Below are positions 15,959-24,630 of a stretch of DNA of 64,000 nt, in pieces. The translations under genes were made by a program, and so were the position numbers. Source of the DNA: Spongisporangium articulatum (lineage in GTDB: Bacteria; Actinomycetota; Actinomycetes; Actinomycetales; Kineosporiaceae). How positions within the stretch are numbered: position 1 is the first letter of the stretch; each line of letters opens with the position of its first letter. The notes beneath the pieces were generated by a model that saw only the letters and a list, made by a program, of their open reading frames with translations, ran no database searches and was not told where the DNA came from. The stretch covers positions 124,001-188,000 of the forward strand of contig NZ_JBITLV010000005.1 in the NCBI RefSeq assembly GCF_044465595.1, written 5' to 3'.

Positions 15959-17509
15959 TCAGCGCTGGAGCCAGCGCAGCACCAGGCGGGCACCGAAACC
16001 GGTTCCGCCCCGGCAGATCTCATACTCGTCGCGGTCGCTGCGGGCCGGCCCGGCGATGTCCAGGTGGGCCCAGCGCCGGCCCCCGGTGAACTCGCGCAGG
16101 AACAGCGCGGCGGTGATGGAGCCGCCGCCCACGGACTGTCCGGGGCCGGGCACGTGCCGGAGGTCGGCGATCGGGGAGTCGAGCGCCGAGCGGTAGTCCT
16201 CGGCCAGCGGTAACTCCCAGACCCCCTCCCCCGCAGCGGTTCCCGCGGCCACCAGCGACGCGGCCAGCCGGGCGTCGGTCGCATACAGAGCGGCGTGCCG
16301 CTTGCCCAGACCGAGGGACGCGGCCCCGGTCAGGGTGGCCAGGTCGAGCACCGTGTCCGGGTCGAGCGAGTCGTCGGCGTAGGCGAGCGCGTCGGCCAGC
16401 ACCATCCGCCCCTCGGCGTCGGTGTTCAGGATCTCGACGGTCGTCCCGCCGCGGACCGTGACGACGTCGGCCGGCCGGTACGACGACCCGCCGAAGGCGT
16501 TCTCGGCCATGGGCAGCAGCGCGGTGACCGGGCGGGTGACCCCGGCGGCCGGCGCCCCGACGACGGCGGCCAGCACCGCGGCGGCCCCCGACATGTCGGT
16601 CTTCATCGGGACCATCGACTCACGCGGTTTGATCGACAGCCCCCCGGTGTCGTACGTGATGCCCTTGCCGACCAGGACCACCGGCTGCTGCCGGGCGGTG
16701 CCACGCGGCCGGTAGTCGATCCGGACGAAGCGCGGCGGCGTGGCCGAACCCGCGCCGACCGCAAGCACGCCACCGAAACCCTCGGCGGCGAGGCGCTTCT
16801 CGTCCCACACCTCGACGTCGAGCCCCGCCTTCTCGGCCAGTCGCCGGGCCTGCGTGGCCAGCCACTGCGGAGACTTCACGGACGACGGGGTCTGGGCCAG
16901 GTCGCGGGCGGTCACCGCCGCCTGCGCGGCCGTCAACCCGGCCTCCACGGCCGCCGCCGGGTAGCCGGTGGCGCGCCCGCTGGCCAGCACCACCTCGCCC
17001 ACGGCGGCCGCGTCCTTCCGGTTGCGCTGCCCGGCGCTCGGCGGTTCGTATCCGCCGAGCACCAGCCCCTCGACGGCCGCCGCCACGCCGTCCCGACCGG
17101 CGCCGGCGCCCAGACTGGTGAGCACCGACGACGACCCGCGCACGGCCCGGGCCAGCGCGGCGCCCGACCGGCGCAGGTCGGCCGGAGCGGCGCCCCCCAC
17201 CCCGACGAGGAGCAGCCGGTTCGGCAGCCCGTCGGGGGCCTGCACGGGGACCCGCAGCACCTCACCGGCCCCGCCACGGAACCGCTCGGCCTCGAACACG
17301 CGGCCCAGGTCGACGCCGTAGGCCCGGGCGACGGCCGCCACCTCCCGCGGCACCGACGCCTCGGCGCGGGCCACGGCGGGCGCCACCGGTACCGCGACGG
17401 CCGCGGCCGGACGCGTCAGAGCAGAGTCGCCCAGGGCATCGGGAAGGGACGACGGGTGCGCGCGGACGCGGGTCCGGGCCGCGGCGACCAGCGTGGTGGG
17501 GCCACTCAC
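15959..17509 (-). CDS. pepA: Leucyl aminopeptidase, M17 family
   Basis: The protein has 516 residues. The catalytic C-terminal domain has VGKGITYDTGGLSIKP, MKTDMSGAAAVLAAV and NTDAEGRMVLADALAYADD, with the two-metal ligands and catalytic Lys/Arg of the family, and the weakly conserved N-terminal domain is of normal length. It releases N-terminal residues from peptides in the cytoplasm. GTG 17509 lies ten bases after the DUF3117 stop without a Shine-Dalgarno sequence, so its translation may depend on that small gene. Confidence 0.93.
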   Translation of the reverse strand: MSGPTTLVAAARTRVRAHPSSLPDALGDSALTRPAAAVAVPVAPAVARAEASVPREVAAVARAYGVDLGRVFEAERFRGGAGEVLRVPVQAPDGLPNRLLLVGVGGAAPADLRRSGAALARAVRGSSSVLTSLGAGAGRDGVAAAVEGLVLGGYEPPSAGQRNRKDAAAVGEVVLASGRATGYPAAAVEAGLTAAQAAVTARDLAQTPSSVKSPQWLATQARRLAEKAGLDVEVWDEKRLAAEGFGGVLAVGAGSATPPRFVRIDYRPRGTARQQPVVLVGKGITYDTGGLSIKPRESMVPMKTDMSGAAAVLAAVVGAPAAGVTRPVTALLPMAENAFGGSSYRPADVVTVRGGTTVEILNTDAEGRMVLADALAYADDSLDPDTVLDLATLTGAASLGLGKRHAALYATDARLAASLVAAGTAAGEGVWELPLAEDYRSALDSPIADLRHVPGPGQSVGGGSITAALFLREFTGGRRWAHLDIAGPARSDRDEYEICRGGTGFGARLVLRWLQR

Positions 17510-17519
17510 AGGAGGGGGA

Positions 17520-17687
17520 TCAGCCGCCGACGGCCTTCAGCGCGTCTCCGAGCTCGCTGGCCTCCGGAGCCGACATCTCGACGACCAGCCGGCCGCCACC
17601 TTCCAGGGGAACGCGCATCACGATGCCGCGACCCTCCTTGGTGACCTCCAGCGGGCCGTCGCCGGTCCTCGGCTTCATGGCCGCCAT
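17520..17687 (-). CDS. DUF3117 small protein (Rv1211-like)
   Basis: The protein has 55 residues. The sequence MAAMKPRTGDGPLEVTKEGR followed by GIVMRVPLEGGGRLVVEM is almost invariant in this actinobacterial family, and the length is exactly as expected. AGGAAGGGG precedes ATG 17687. The function is unknown. It forms the head of a probable operon with pepA, ten bases apart. Confidence 0.93.
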   Translation of the reverse strand: MAAMKPRTGDGPLEVTKEGRGIVMRVPLEGGGRLVVEMSAPEASELGDALKAVGG

Positions 17688-17896
17688 GTGGCATCCCCTT
17701 CCTGAGTTTCGTGCGCCCGTCCGGTCGAACCGTCCGTGCCGTTCGGGCCCACTGCCCATCACCCTTCCCGCGTCCGGCACGGAGAGTGATCCCGAGCATT
17801 ATCCCGCGTCCCACCGCCACCACGAAACGTGGTCCGGGAAACGGCGCGTCCGGTGGGGGTAGCCGGGAGGTTCCACGGTCCATCGGCCGGGCTAAT

Positions 17897-18508
17897 TCAT
17901 GACCGAACGTGACAGCCCATCACGTGATCGTCGACGAGACCGCAGGCCTGCATCGCCGCGTAGGCGGTGGTCGGGCCGACGAACCGGAAGCCGTGGGCCT
18001 TCAGCGCCTTGGCCAGCGCCTTCGACTCCGGCGTGGTGGCGGGCACCTCCCCGGGACGCGGCGCCGGCTTCGCGGGCGGGGCGAACGACCAGACCAGCCC
18101 GTCGAGACCGCCCTCGACCGACTCCCGGAGCTCGAGCACGGCCCGGGCGTTCGAGATGGCCACCTCGATCTTCTTCCGGTTCCGGACGATCGACGCGTCC
18201 AGCAGGAGCCGCTCGACGTCGGCCTCGGAGAACCGGGCGACCTGCTCGGCGTCGAAGCCCGCGAACGCCGCCCGGAAGCCCTCGCGTTTGCGCAGGATGG
18301 TCAGCCACGACAGCCCCGACTGGAAGGCCTCGAGCGTGAACCGTTCGTAGAGCGCGGTCTCGCCGTGCACCGGCCGCCCCCACTCCTCGTCGTGGTAGGC
18401 GACGTAGTCGGGCGCCGACGTCCCCCAGGCGCAGCGCAGCAGGCCGTCGTCCCCCCGGGTCAGCCCCGGCGTCGCCTCGGCCAGGGTCTCCGTCATCCCC
18501 GTGGTCAT
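17897..18508 (-). CDS. tag: DNA-3-methyladenine glycosylase I
   Basis: The protein has 203 residues. It removes 3-methyladenine from alkylated DNA. The zinc-snap ligands are visible: Cys in LLRCAWG, His in VAYHDEEWG, and His/Cys in DDHVMGCHVRS. The HhH-type core has LTLEAFQSGLSWLTILRKRE-like sequence and ASIVRNRKKIEVAI. The order DivIVA-like, SRPBCC, tag is on one strand with gaps of 4 and 13 bases, so it is probably transcribed with them and with folP. Confidence 0.94.
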   Translation of the reverse strand: MTTGMTETLAEATPGLTRGDDGLLRCAWGTSAPDYVAYHDEEWGRPVHGETALYERFTLEAFQSGLSWLTILRKREGFRAAFAGFDAEQVARFSEADVERLLLDASIVRNRKKIEVAISNARAVLELRESVEGGLDGLVWSFAPPAKPAPRPGEVPATTPESKALAKALKAHGFRFVGPTTAYAAMQACGLVDDHVMGCHVRS

Positions 18509-18521
18509 ACCCGTGCCTCCG

Positions 18522-19007
18522 TCATCCCTGCGTCTCCCTCTCCAGTTCGCCGACCATGAGCCGCAGCGTGCGGGCGAACCCGGCGCGCATGAAGGCGGCG
18601 AGCACGGGGTCGAAGACCGGCGCCACCGCCCGGGTCAGCCGTAGCGGCGACAGCTCGACATCCTCCCGCCAGCTGACCGTGCAGCCGCCGCCCGGCACCT
18701 GCTCGACCACGATGTCCGCGGTGCCGTGGAGCACCCGGCCCTGCTTGACCACCGAGCACCGGCCCGGCTCCCCCGCGCGCGGCGGCCCCCACCGCGTGAT
18801 CTCCATCGGGTCGTCGAAACCCAGGCCCAGCAGAGGCAATCGGGTACGCCCGACGAACCGCGCCCCCACTCCCGTCGACTGCGGGGTGAGGACGACGACC
18901 TCCGTCAGCGGCACCCAGCGACCGTGGGCCGGCCAGTCGGTGACCCGGGCCCAGACCGCCTCGGCGGGTACGCGGGTCGTCACCGTGGCGGTGAAACGGG
19001 CGACCAT
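18522..19007 (-). CDS. SRPBCC (START-like) family protein
   Basis: The protein has 161 residues from ATG 19007; the longer frame upstream is a shadow of the DivIVA-like gene. It has the family pattern TTRVPAEAVWARVTDWPAHG near the start, a beta sheet and a long C-terminal helix (AAFMRAGFARTLRLMVGELE). Members bind hydrophobic ligands or act as cyclases/dehydratases; nothing here tells which. It lies between the DivIVA-like gene and tag. Confidence 0.85.
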   Translation of the reverse strand: MVARFTATVTTRVPAEAVWARVTDWPAHGRWVPLTEVVVLTPQSTGVGARFVGRTRLPLLGLGFDDPMEITRWGPPRAGEPGRCSVVKQGRVLHGTADIVVEQVPGGGCTVSWREDVELSPLRLTRAVAPVFDPVLAAFMRAGFARTLRLMVGELERETQG

Positions 19008-19011
19008 CGCT

Positions 19012-19404
19012 CTACGCCCCGGCGTCGGGGCCGCCGCCGGCATCCAGGTCGACGTCGGGCCCGGGTGGGACCGCGGGCAGTACGCGCCCGGCGGCCACCG
19101 GCGCGCCGGGCGCCCCGTCGTCCGGGTCGAGCCCCGCCGCCTGCAGCCGGGCCCGCAGCCCGTCGATCTCGGCGCCCAGCCGGTCCATCGCGGCGTCGAC
19201 CTGGTCCATCCGGTAGCCGCGCAGCGCGGGCACGAAGCGCACGGCCTCCACGTCCTGCCCGGTGAGCGGGCGCGGCGGCAGGGCGCGCTCGGGCACCGTG
19301 CCCGGCACCTCCTCGAGCGAGCCGCCGGACAGGAAGCCCGTGGCCAGCGCGACCACGGCGGCGACGACACCCAGGGTCAGCAGGAGCAGCAGCAGATTCG
19401 GCAC
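19012..19404 (-). CDS. DivIVA-domain small membrane protein (Rv1209-like)
   Basis: The protein has 130 residues from GTG 19404. An N-terminal membrane helix (VPNLLLLLLTLGVVAAVVAL) is followed by a linker and a DivIVA-type motif, FVPALRGYRMDQVDAAMDRL, then a coiled coil and an acidic Gly/Pro/Asp tail. This layout matches mycobacterial Rv1209 from memory. DivIVA-like motifs mediate membrane-curvature or pole interactions; the role of this protein is unknown. The glucosyl-phosphoglycerate synthase gene found here in mycobacteria is absent. Confidence 0.82.
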   Translation of the reverse strand: MPNLLLLLLTLGVVAAVVALATGFLSGGSLEEVPGTVPERALPPRPLTGQDVEAVRFVPALRGYRMDQVDAAMDRLGAEIDGLRARLQAAGLDPDDGAPGAPVAAGRVLPAVPPGPDVDLDAGGGPDAGA

Positions 19405-19522
19405 GTCCCCGATGCTGTCACGCCGCACCGACAGTCCGCGGCGCCCGCCGCCACCCTGTGGACGGAACCACCTGTGGACGCCAGGACCAGCACGCAACCA
19501 GCACGGAGGACCGGCACGAGGA

Positions 19523-20419
19523 CTACGTGAGCCCACGCAACGGCGCCCGCGGCGGCAGCTCCCCACGGATCATCGACACCAGGTCCAGCACCCGCCGGGT
19601 GGCGCGCACGTCGTGCACCCGGAAGACCCGCACGCCCTGCCAGGCCGACACCGCGGTGGCGGCGAGCGTCCCCTCCAGCCGCTGATCGACGTCCAGCCCG
19701 AGGCTCTCGCCGATCAGGTCCTTGCGCGACAGCGCCATCAGCACCGGGTACCCGAAGCCGGTGAACATCTCCAACCGGCGCAGCAACGCCAGCCCGTGCC
19801 AGGTGTTCTTGCCGAAGTCGATCGTCGGGTCGATCAGGATCGACTCCTTCGGCACCCCGCAGCCCTCCGCGTGCCGGGCGGCGGCCAGCAACGACGCGAG
19901 CACCGCGTCGACCACCCCGTCCGTCGTCGTCCCGTACGCCACCCGGCGCGGCAGCGTGCGCGGCTGCGCGCCGCCGGTGTGCGAGCAGACCACCCCGGCG
20001 CCGTGCTCGGCCGCGACCTCCACGAGGGTCGGGTCGTGCCCGGCCCAGGTGTCGTTCACCAGCGCCGCCCCGGCCCGGCAGGCCTCGCGGGCCACGGCGC
20101 CGCGCCACGTGTCGACGCTGATCACCAGCCCGGGGTGGGCCGAACGGACCCGTTCGATCACCGGGACGACGCGCGCGATCTCCTCCTCGACGCTCACCTC
20201 CGCACCGGGTCCGGCCCGCACCCCGCCGACGTCGAGGATGTCGGCGCCCTCCTCGACCGCCCGCGCGACCGCGGCGTCGGCGGCCCCGTCGTCCAGGAGA
20301 CGGGCGGGGGCGTAGAACGAGTCGGTGGTGCGGTTCAGCACGGCCATCACGACCGCCCGTCCGGCCGGGAACGTCGTGGCCCCCAGGCGCAGGTCGGGGG
20401 CGGCGGGGGGCACGGTCAC
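19523..20419 (-). CDS. folP: Dihydropteroate synthase paralogue (FolP2-type)
   Basis: The protein has 298 residues with a TIM-barrel pterin-binding fold: DILDVGGVRAGPGAEVSVEEE, SVDTWRGAVAREACRAGAAL, VNDTWAGHD and ALSRKDLIGESLG. The usual active-site motif near the start (NVTPDSF) reads NRTTDSF, the DIGGEST-like loop reads DVGGVRAGPG, and the C-terminal HDV is VFRVHDV. These changes are those of the FolP2 branch, whose M. leprae member lacks DHPS activity from memory, so true folate synthesis is doubtful. The GTG start overlaps the LOG stop by a few bases. Confidence 0.85.
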   Translation of the reverse strand: MTVPPAAPDLRLGATTFPAGRAVVMAVLNRTTDSFYAPARLLDDGAADAAVARAVEEGADILDVGGVRAGPGAEVSVEEEIARVVPVIERVRSAHPGLVISVDTWRGAVAREACRAGAALVNDTWAGHDPTLVEVAAEHGAGVVCSHTGGAQPRTLPRRVAYGTTTDGVVDAVLASLLAAARHAEGCGVPKESILIDPTIDFGKNTWHGLALLRRLEMFTGFGYPVLMALSRKDLIGESLGLDVDQRLEGTLAATAVSAWQGVRVFRVHDVRATRRVLDLVSMIRGELPPRAPLRGLT

Positions 20420-21009
20420 GGCGCCGCCTCCAGCGCGTCGGTGGCCGGTGGGACGACGGGACGCCCGGCTGGAAGCTCACCGAGGGCTTCGAGCGCCTCG
20501 GCGACCGTCGCCGTCCACCGGATGGTCGCCACCGCCTCGGCCCGCACGAACCCGGTCGTCGCCAGGCCGTCCACGAGGTCCCGCAGCGGCGCGAACAACC
20601 CGTCGGGGTCGAGCACGACCACCGGTTTGTCGTGCATCCCGAGGCTCGCCGCGACCCACACCTCGGTGAGCTCCTCGAGCGTGCCGAGCCCGCCCGGCAG
20701 GGTCAGGAAGGCGTCGGCCGCCGCGTCCATCGCGCCCTTGCGCGCGCGCATGTCGGTCGTGACGACCAGTTCGTCGGCGTCGTGGTCGGCGACCTCCAGG
20801 TCGACCAGCGCCTGTGGGATCACCCCGAGGGTGTGGCCCCCGCCGTCCCGCACCGCCTGCGCGACCGCCCCCATCATCGACACCCGGCCGCCGCCGGAGA
20901 CGAGGTCGTGACCGCGCGCCGCGAGCGCCGCGCCGACCTCGGCGGCCAGGTCGACGTAGTGCGGCGCGATCACGGTGGACGACGAGCAGAAGACGCAGAC
21001 CCGGGCCAT
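20416..21009 (-). CDS. LOG-family protein (TIGR00730), cytokinin-type phosphoribohydrolase
   Basis: The protein has 197 residues from ATG 21009. The family signature PGGLGTLEELTEVW is present, with FCSSSTVIAPHYVDLA near the N terminus, SGGGRVSMMGAVA and MRARKGAMDAAADAF. Such enzymes cleave nucleoside monophosphates to the base and ribose phosphate. A leaderless start is likely (CAGAAT at 21016-21021). It is coupled to folP by overlap. A second LOG gene lies just upstream. Confidence 0.92.
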   Translation of the reverse strand: MARVCVFCSSSTVIAPHYVDLAAEVGAALAARGHDLVSGGGRVSMMGAVAQAVRDGGGHTLGVIPQALVDLEVADHDADELVVTTDMRARKGAMDAAADAFLTLPGGLGTLEELTEVWVAASLGMHDKPVVVLDPDGLFAPLRDLVDGLATTGFVRAEAVATIRWTATVAEALEALGELPAGRPVVPPATDALEAAP

Positions 21010-21015
21010 GGCGCG

Positions 21016-21021
21016 ATTCTG
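21016..21021 (-). promoter_or_regulatory. -10-like hexamer CAGAAT before the first LOG gene
   Basis: On the minus strand CAGAAT is followed by six bases and ATG 21009 without Shine-Dalgarno sequence. The geometry matches other leaderless starts here, although the first base deviates from TANNNT. Confidence 0.4.
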
Positions 21022-21034
21022 GCCTACTCCCCGT

Positions 21035-21820
21035 CTATTCGGCCGCGTGCGGGGTCGGCCGGAGGGCGTGACCGCGACGGGCGGCCACCATGAGTTCCAC
21101 GACCTCCTCGACGTCGTCGGTGACGTGCAGCAGGTCGACGTCCTCACGCTTGATCATGCCGCGCTCGAGCACCGGCCCGGCGATCCAGTCGAGCATGCCC
21201 TGCCAGTAGTCGCGTCCCAGCAGGGCGATCGGGAACGACGTGACCTTGCGGGTCTGCACCAGGACCAGCGCCTCGAAGAGCTCGTCGAAGGTGCCGAACC
21301 CGCCGGGCAGCACCGCGAACCCTTGCGCGTACTTCACGAACATGGTCTTGCGCGCGAAGAAGTAGCGGAAGTTGATGCCCAGGTCGACCCACTCGTTCAT
21401 GCCCTGCTCGAACGGCAGCTCGATGCCCAGCCCGACGCTCACCCCGCCGGCTTCGTGGGCGCCCTGGTTGGCGCCGGCCATCGCCCCGGGACCACCGCCG
21501 GTGATCACCGCGAACCCGGCCTCGACCAGCGCCCGGCCCAGGTCGCAGGCCAGCTGATAGTCGGGGTGCTCGGGCCGGGTGCGGGCCGAGCCGAAGACGC
21601 TGATCGCCGGGCCGAGTTCGGCGAGCGAGCCGAACCCCTCGACGAACTCGGCCTGGATCCGCATGACCCGCCACGGGTCGGTGTGCACCCAGTCGCTGGG
21701 GCCGCGGCTGTCGAGCAGCCGCTGGTCGGTGGTCGACCCCGGCACCATGTCCCCGCGCAGGGTCGTCGGGCCGCGCTGGTACTCGCCGCGATCGCCCGGA
21801 TCGTCAGTGTTCGTTGTCAC
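21035..21820 (-). CDS. LOG-family protein (TIGR00730), long form (Rv1205-like)
   Basis: The protein has 261 residues. An N-terminal extension of about 60 residues precedes the core, with VFGSARTRPEHPDY, VITGGGPGAMAGANQGAHEA and PGGFGTFDELFEALVLVQT. The last is the catalytic PGGxGTxxE. The C-terminal region (MIKREDVDLLHVTDDVEEVV) is typical of the long form. It follows the same direction as the next LOG gene, which starts 26 bases after its stop. Possible leaderless start: TACCGT at 21829-21834, eight bases before GTG 21820. Confidence 0.92.
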   Translation of the reverse strand: MTTNTDDPGDRGEYQRGPTTLRGDMVPGSTTDQRLLDSRGPSDWVHTDPWRVMRIQAEFVEGFGSLAELGPAISVFGSARTRPEHPDYQLACDLGRALVEAGFAVITGGGPGAMAGANQGAHEAGGVSVGLGIELPFEQGMNEWVDLGINFRYFFARKTMFVKYAQGFAVLPGGFGTFDELFEALVLVQTRKVTSFPIALLGRDYWQGMLDWIAGPVLERGMIKREDVDLLHVTDDVEEVVELMVAARRGHALRPTPHAAE

Positions 21821-21924
21821 GTCGAGCGACGGTATGCCAGCTCAGCGGAAGCATCCATCCGCAACGCGCGTGAGCCGGACAGGTTGCCCATCGTTCGGGA
21901 CTGAACACTTCGGGCGATCACCAG

Positions 21925-21930
21925 TACAGT
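21925..21930 (+). promoter_or_regulatory. -10 hexamer TACAGT, probable leaderless start of the GGDEF gene
   Basis: TACAGT is followed by seven bases and GTG 21938. No purine-rich binding site is present in those bases except CGGGG. Confidence 0.5.
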
Positions 21931-21937
21931 CACGGGG

Positions 21938-24526
21938 GTGCGTGGTCTGCCGGACGAGGTGACTCGAGACGGCGTGTCCCCGCTAGCGGACGTCGAGAGA
22001 CTGGTCGTCGAGGGCCGCTACGGGCGCGCCGACCTCGCGCTGCGCCGACTCGAGGCGATCATCCCGGGGCTGGCCGGGGCCGGCGACGCCGAGACCCTGA
22101 TGCTGGCCCTGCACGGCCGGGCCCTCATCCTGCGCCAGCTCGGCGCCGGCACCCAGAACGCGATCGCGGCCTGCGACGTGCTGGAACGCGCCGCGCACGA
22201 GCGGCAGGCCGAGGTCTGGGTGGCCGTCGGCTGCGCCCTGCGGGCCCGGTTCCGGGTCGACGCCGGCGACATCGGCGGGGCGACCGCCGACCTGGCCCGC
22301 GCCGAGGCGCAGGTCATGGAGGAGGACCCGAAGACCGAGGCCGAGTACCGGCTGCTGGACGGCCTGGCCCTGGTCTACGCCGGGCTGCGGTTGCACGACC
22401 GCGCCGACGGCATGCGCCAGCGGATCGAACGGACCATCGGCTCCCGCCCGGTGTTGGAGCAGGCGCAGCAGTGGTCCGGCTGGGCCGGCGAACTGGCCGC
22501 CCGCGCGATGGAACCGCTGGCCGGCGGCGCCCCCGAACCGCAGCACGACCTGATGGGCCGGGCGGTCGAGGTGGCCGCGCGGCTCGACGACCTGCCTGAG
22601 GCCGAGGTGCCGGCCACGCTGCGCCGGGGGGCGCGCGGCGTGCGCGCGCTGGCCGCCGCCTACCGCGGCCGCCCGTCGGAGGCCCTGCGGCTGCTCGGCC
22701 CCGACGCCTTCGGCACCGTCGGTGACCTCCCGCTCGTCGAACGGCAGATCGTCTCGCTGGCCGCCATGCGCGCGCACGCGCTGGTCGGGTCGCTGGCCAC
22801 CGCGCGCTCGCTGGACGACGCCGCCGCGGCCCCGCCCGCGACGTTGCCGAACCTGGTGCTGGAGGTCTGCCGGACCCGCGAACGGCTCTGGTTGGAGACG
22901 TACGCCGGCGGCGACGTGATCCCGGTGCTGCACCGGATGACCGAACTGCTCGTCCGGCTCGGCTGGCGCGGCATGGACCTGGTCGCCGACACGGCCCGCC
23001 AGGCCCTGGAGCACCAGGCGCTGCGCACCGAGAGCCGCACCGACGCCCTGACCGGGGTCGGGAACCGCCGCGCGCTCGACGAGGAGATGCGGCAGCTGCT
23101 GCGGTTCGGGCCGCTGCCGCTCGCGCTGATCCTCGTCGACATCGACCACTTCAAGGAGGTGAACGACCGGTTCACCCACGTCGTCGGCGACGAGGTGCTG
23201 CGCCGGGTCGCCGCCTCCCTGGCCTCGCAGCTGCGCGCCGACGACCAGCTGCTGCGCTACGGCGGTGACGAGTTCGTCGTCCTGCTGCCCGCCACCGGCG
23301 ACGAGGAGGCGAACGCGGTCGCCGAGCGCATGGCCGCGGCCGTCGCGTCCCGCCCGTGGCAGGAGCTCGCCGACGGGCTCGTGGTCACCGTGACGATGGG
23401 CTGCGCGGCCGTGTGGTCGCTGTCGGGCCGCCGGCCCGACGCTGACGCCGAGAAGCTCTTCCGGCGGGCCGACGAGCGGCTGCTCGACGGCAAGCGCCGG
23501 CGGGGGGACGACGGGCGCGGCCGGGGCACGGTCAGCGAACCGCCCGCGCGGGCGGTGCTCCCGCAGGAGCCGATCGTCGAACGTCGCGGGCAGGGTTTCT
23601 CGACGCCGTCGCTGGAGCCGGCCGGTTCGCCGGAGCCGGTCCGGCCCGAGCCGGTGGACGACGCCCCGCCGCCCGTGGTCGAGCCGGTGGCCGCCGCCGA
23701 CGCCGGGGAGTCGCTGCCCGCGGGGACGTTGCTGTCCGCCGGCGACCACCCGGGCCGGCCCCGCCCGCGCACCGTGTTCAACCCCGACCCGTACACGGGC
23801 GAGATGTCGACGATCCCGGCGCAGGACGCCGAGCAGGTGTACGGCGGTCACGGGCGGCGCGCGCGGCGGGCCGAGACGGTGCTGCCCGCCGTCCCGCCCC
23901 CCGCGGCGGAGACGCCGCTGGAGCCGACCGCCGGGGAAGTCGCGGAGACGCCCGCCGAGTACGCTGCCGCGGCCTACGCCGCGGAACGCGCTCCCGAGAC
24001 GCGGGCCATCGACCTGCCCGACCTGCTGTCGGACCGGGCGCCCGAGCCCGAGTACGACCGCAGCTACGAACAGGGGTACGGCGAGCCCGGGTACGGCTAT
24101 CCCGGTGGCTACGGTCAGCCCGACTTCCCGTCCAGCAACTACCAGCCCGACCAGGGCTACACGCCCGACTACGGCGACGACCCGCTCGGCGTGCCCGCGC
24201 CGTTGCCGGAGCCCGAGCCGGTCGCCCGGTTCGAGCCGTCCCCCACGTTCGAGTCGTCGTACGAGTCCAGCTACGAACCCGGCCACGAGCGCACCCCGTT
24301 GGAGCCCGCCCCCGTGACGCCGGCCCGCTCGTGGTCGACGCCGTGGGCCCAGCAGGCCGCGGCCGAGACGCCGAAGGACGGCACCCCCACGGCGGAGCAG
24401 GAGGCCGTCGACGTGCGCGGTGAGCCCGCCGAGGCCGCCACCCGCCCCCGCCGCGACCCCTTCGGTCCGCCCACCATGCGCCAGGCGATCATCGACCTGA
24501 GCGCTCGCAAGCGCACCAACCGCTGA
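21938..24526 (+). CDS. GGDEF-domain diguanylate cyclase with helical sensor region and long disordered tail
   Basis: The protein has 862 residues. The N-terminal region of about 350 residues is all-helical and TPR-like (ADLALRRLEAIIPGLAG, HGRALILRQLGAGTQ, RALAAAYRGRPSEALRLLG). The GGDEF domain follows with TDALTGVGNRRALDEE, DIDHFKEVND and YGGDEFVVLLP (about 442-446). An RADD inhibitory site lies five residues before it, so c-di-GMP synthesis with product inhibition is expected. From about 530 to the end (roughly 330 residues) the sequence is Pro/Glu/Tyr-rich, with YEQGYGEPGYGYPGGYGQP-like segments, and ends in a short basic helix. It has no membrane segment or EAL domain. Confidence 0.9.
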   Translation: MRGLPDEVTRDGVSPLADVERLVVEGRYGRADLALRRLEAIIPGLAGAGDAETLMLALHGRALILRQLGAGTQNAIAACDVLERAAHERQAEVWVAVGCALRARFRVDAGDIGGATADLARAEAQVMEEDPKTEAEYRLLDGLALVYAGLRLHDRADGMRQRIERTIGSRPVLEQAQQWSGWAGELAARAMEPLAGGAPEPQHDLMGRAVEVAARLDDLPEAEVPATLRRGARGVRALAAAYRGRPSEALRLLGPDAFGTVGDLPLVERQIVSLAAMRAHALVGSLATARSLDDAAAAPPATLPNLVLEVCRTRERLWLETYAGGDVIPVLHRMTELLVRLGWRGMDLVADTARQALEHQALRTESRTDALTGVGNRRALDEEMRQLLRFGPLPLALILVDIDHFKEVNDRFTHVVGDEVLRRVAASLASQLRADDQLLRYGGDEFVVLLPATGDEEANAVAERMAAAVASRPWQELADGLVVTVTMGCAAVWSLSGRRPDADAEKLFRRADERLLDGKRRRGDDGRGRGTVSEPPARAVLPQEPIVERRGQGFSTPSLEPAGSPEPVRPEPVDDAPPPVVEPVAAADAGESLPAGTLLSAGDHPGRPRPRTVFNPDPYTGEMSTIPAQDAEQVYGGHGRRARRAETVLPAVPPPAAETPLEPTAGEVAETPAEYAAAAYAAERAPETRAIDLPDLLSDRAPEPEYDRSYEQGYGEPGYGYPGGYGQPDFPSSNYQPDQGYTPDYGDDPLGVPAPLPEPEPVARFEPSPTFESSYESSYEPGHERTPLEPAPVTPARSWSTPWAQQAAAETPKDGTPTAEQEAVDVRGEPAEAATRPRRDPFGPPTMRQAIIDLSARKRTNR

Positions 24527-24563
24527 CGCAGACTGGCCGGAACCTCCGCCATGCGACGTCCCT

Positions 24564-24611
24564 CAACGGGTGGATCTGCGCATGCCCTGGGCCGCGCGGA
24601 TCCACCCGTTG
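24564..24611. terminator. Bidirectional terminator-like inverted repeat
   Basis: CAACGGGTGGATC (24564-24576) and GATCCACCCGTTG (24599-24611) are perfect 13-base arms with a 22-base loop, between the convergent GGDEF gene and the gene ending at 24631. Confidence 0.7.
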
Positions 24612-24630
24612 TCCCCGTTCGGCTCAGGGA

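Noticed and set aside
21983..24286. 767-codon minus-strand frame opposite the GGDEF gene
   Set aside because: It mirrors the coding bias of the GGDEF gene and has no motif.
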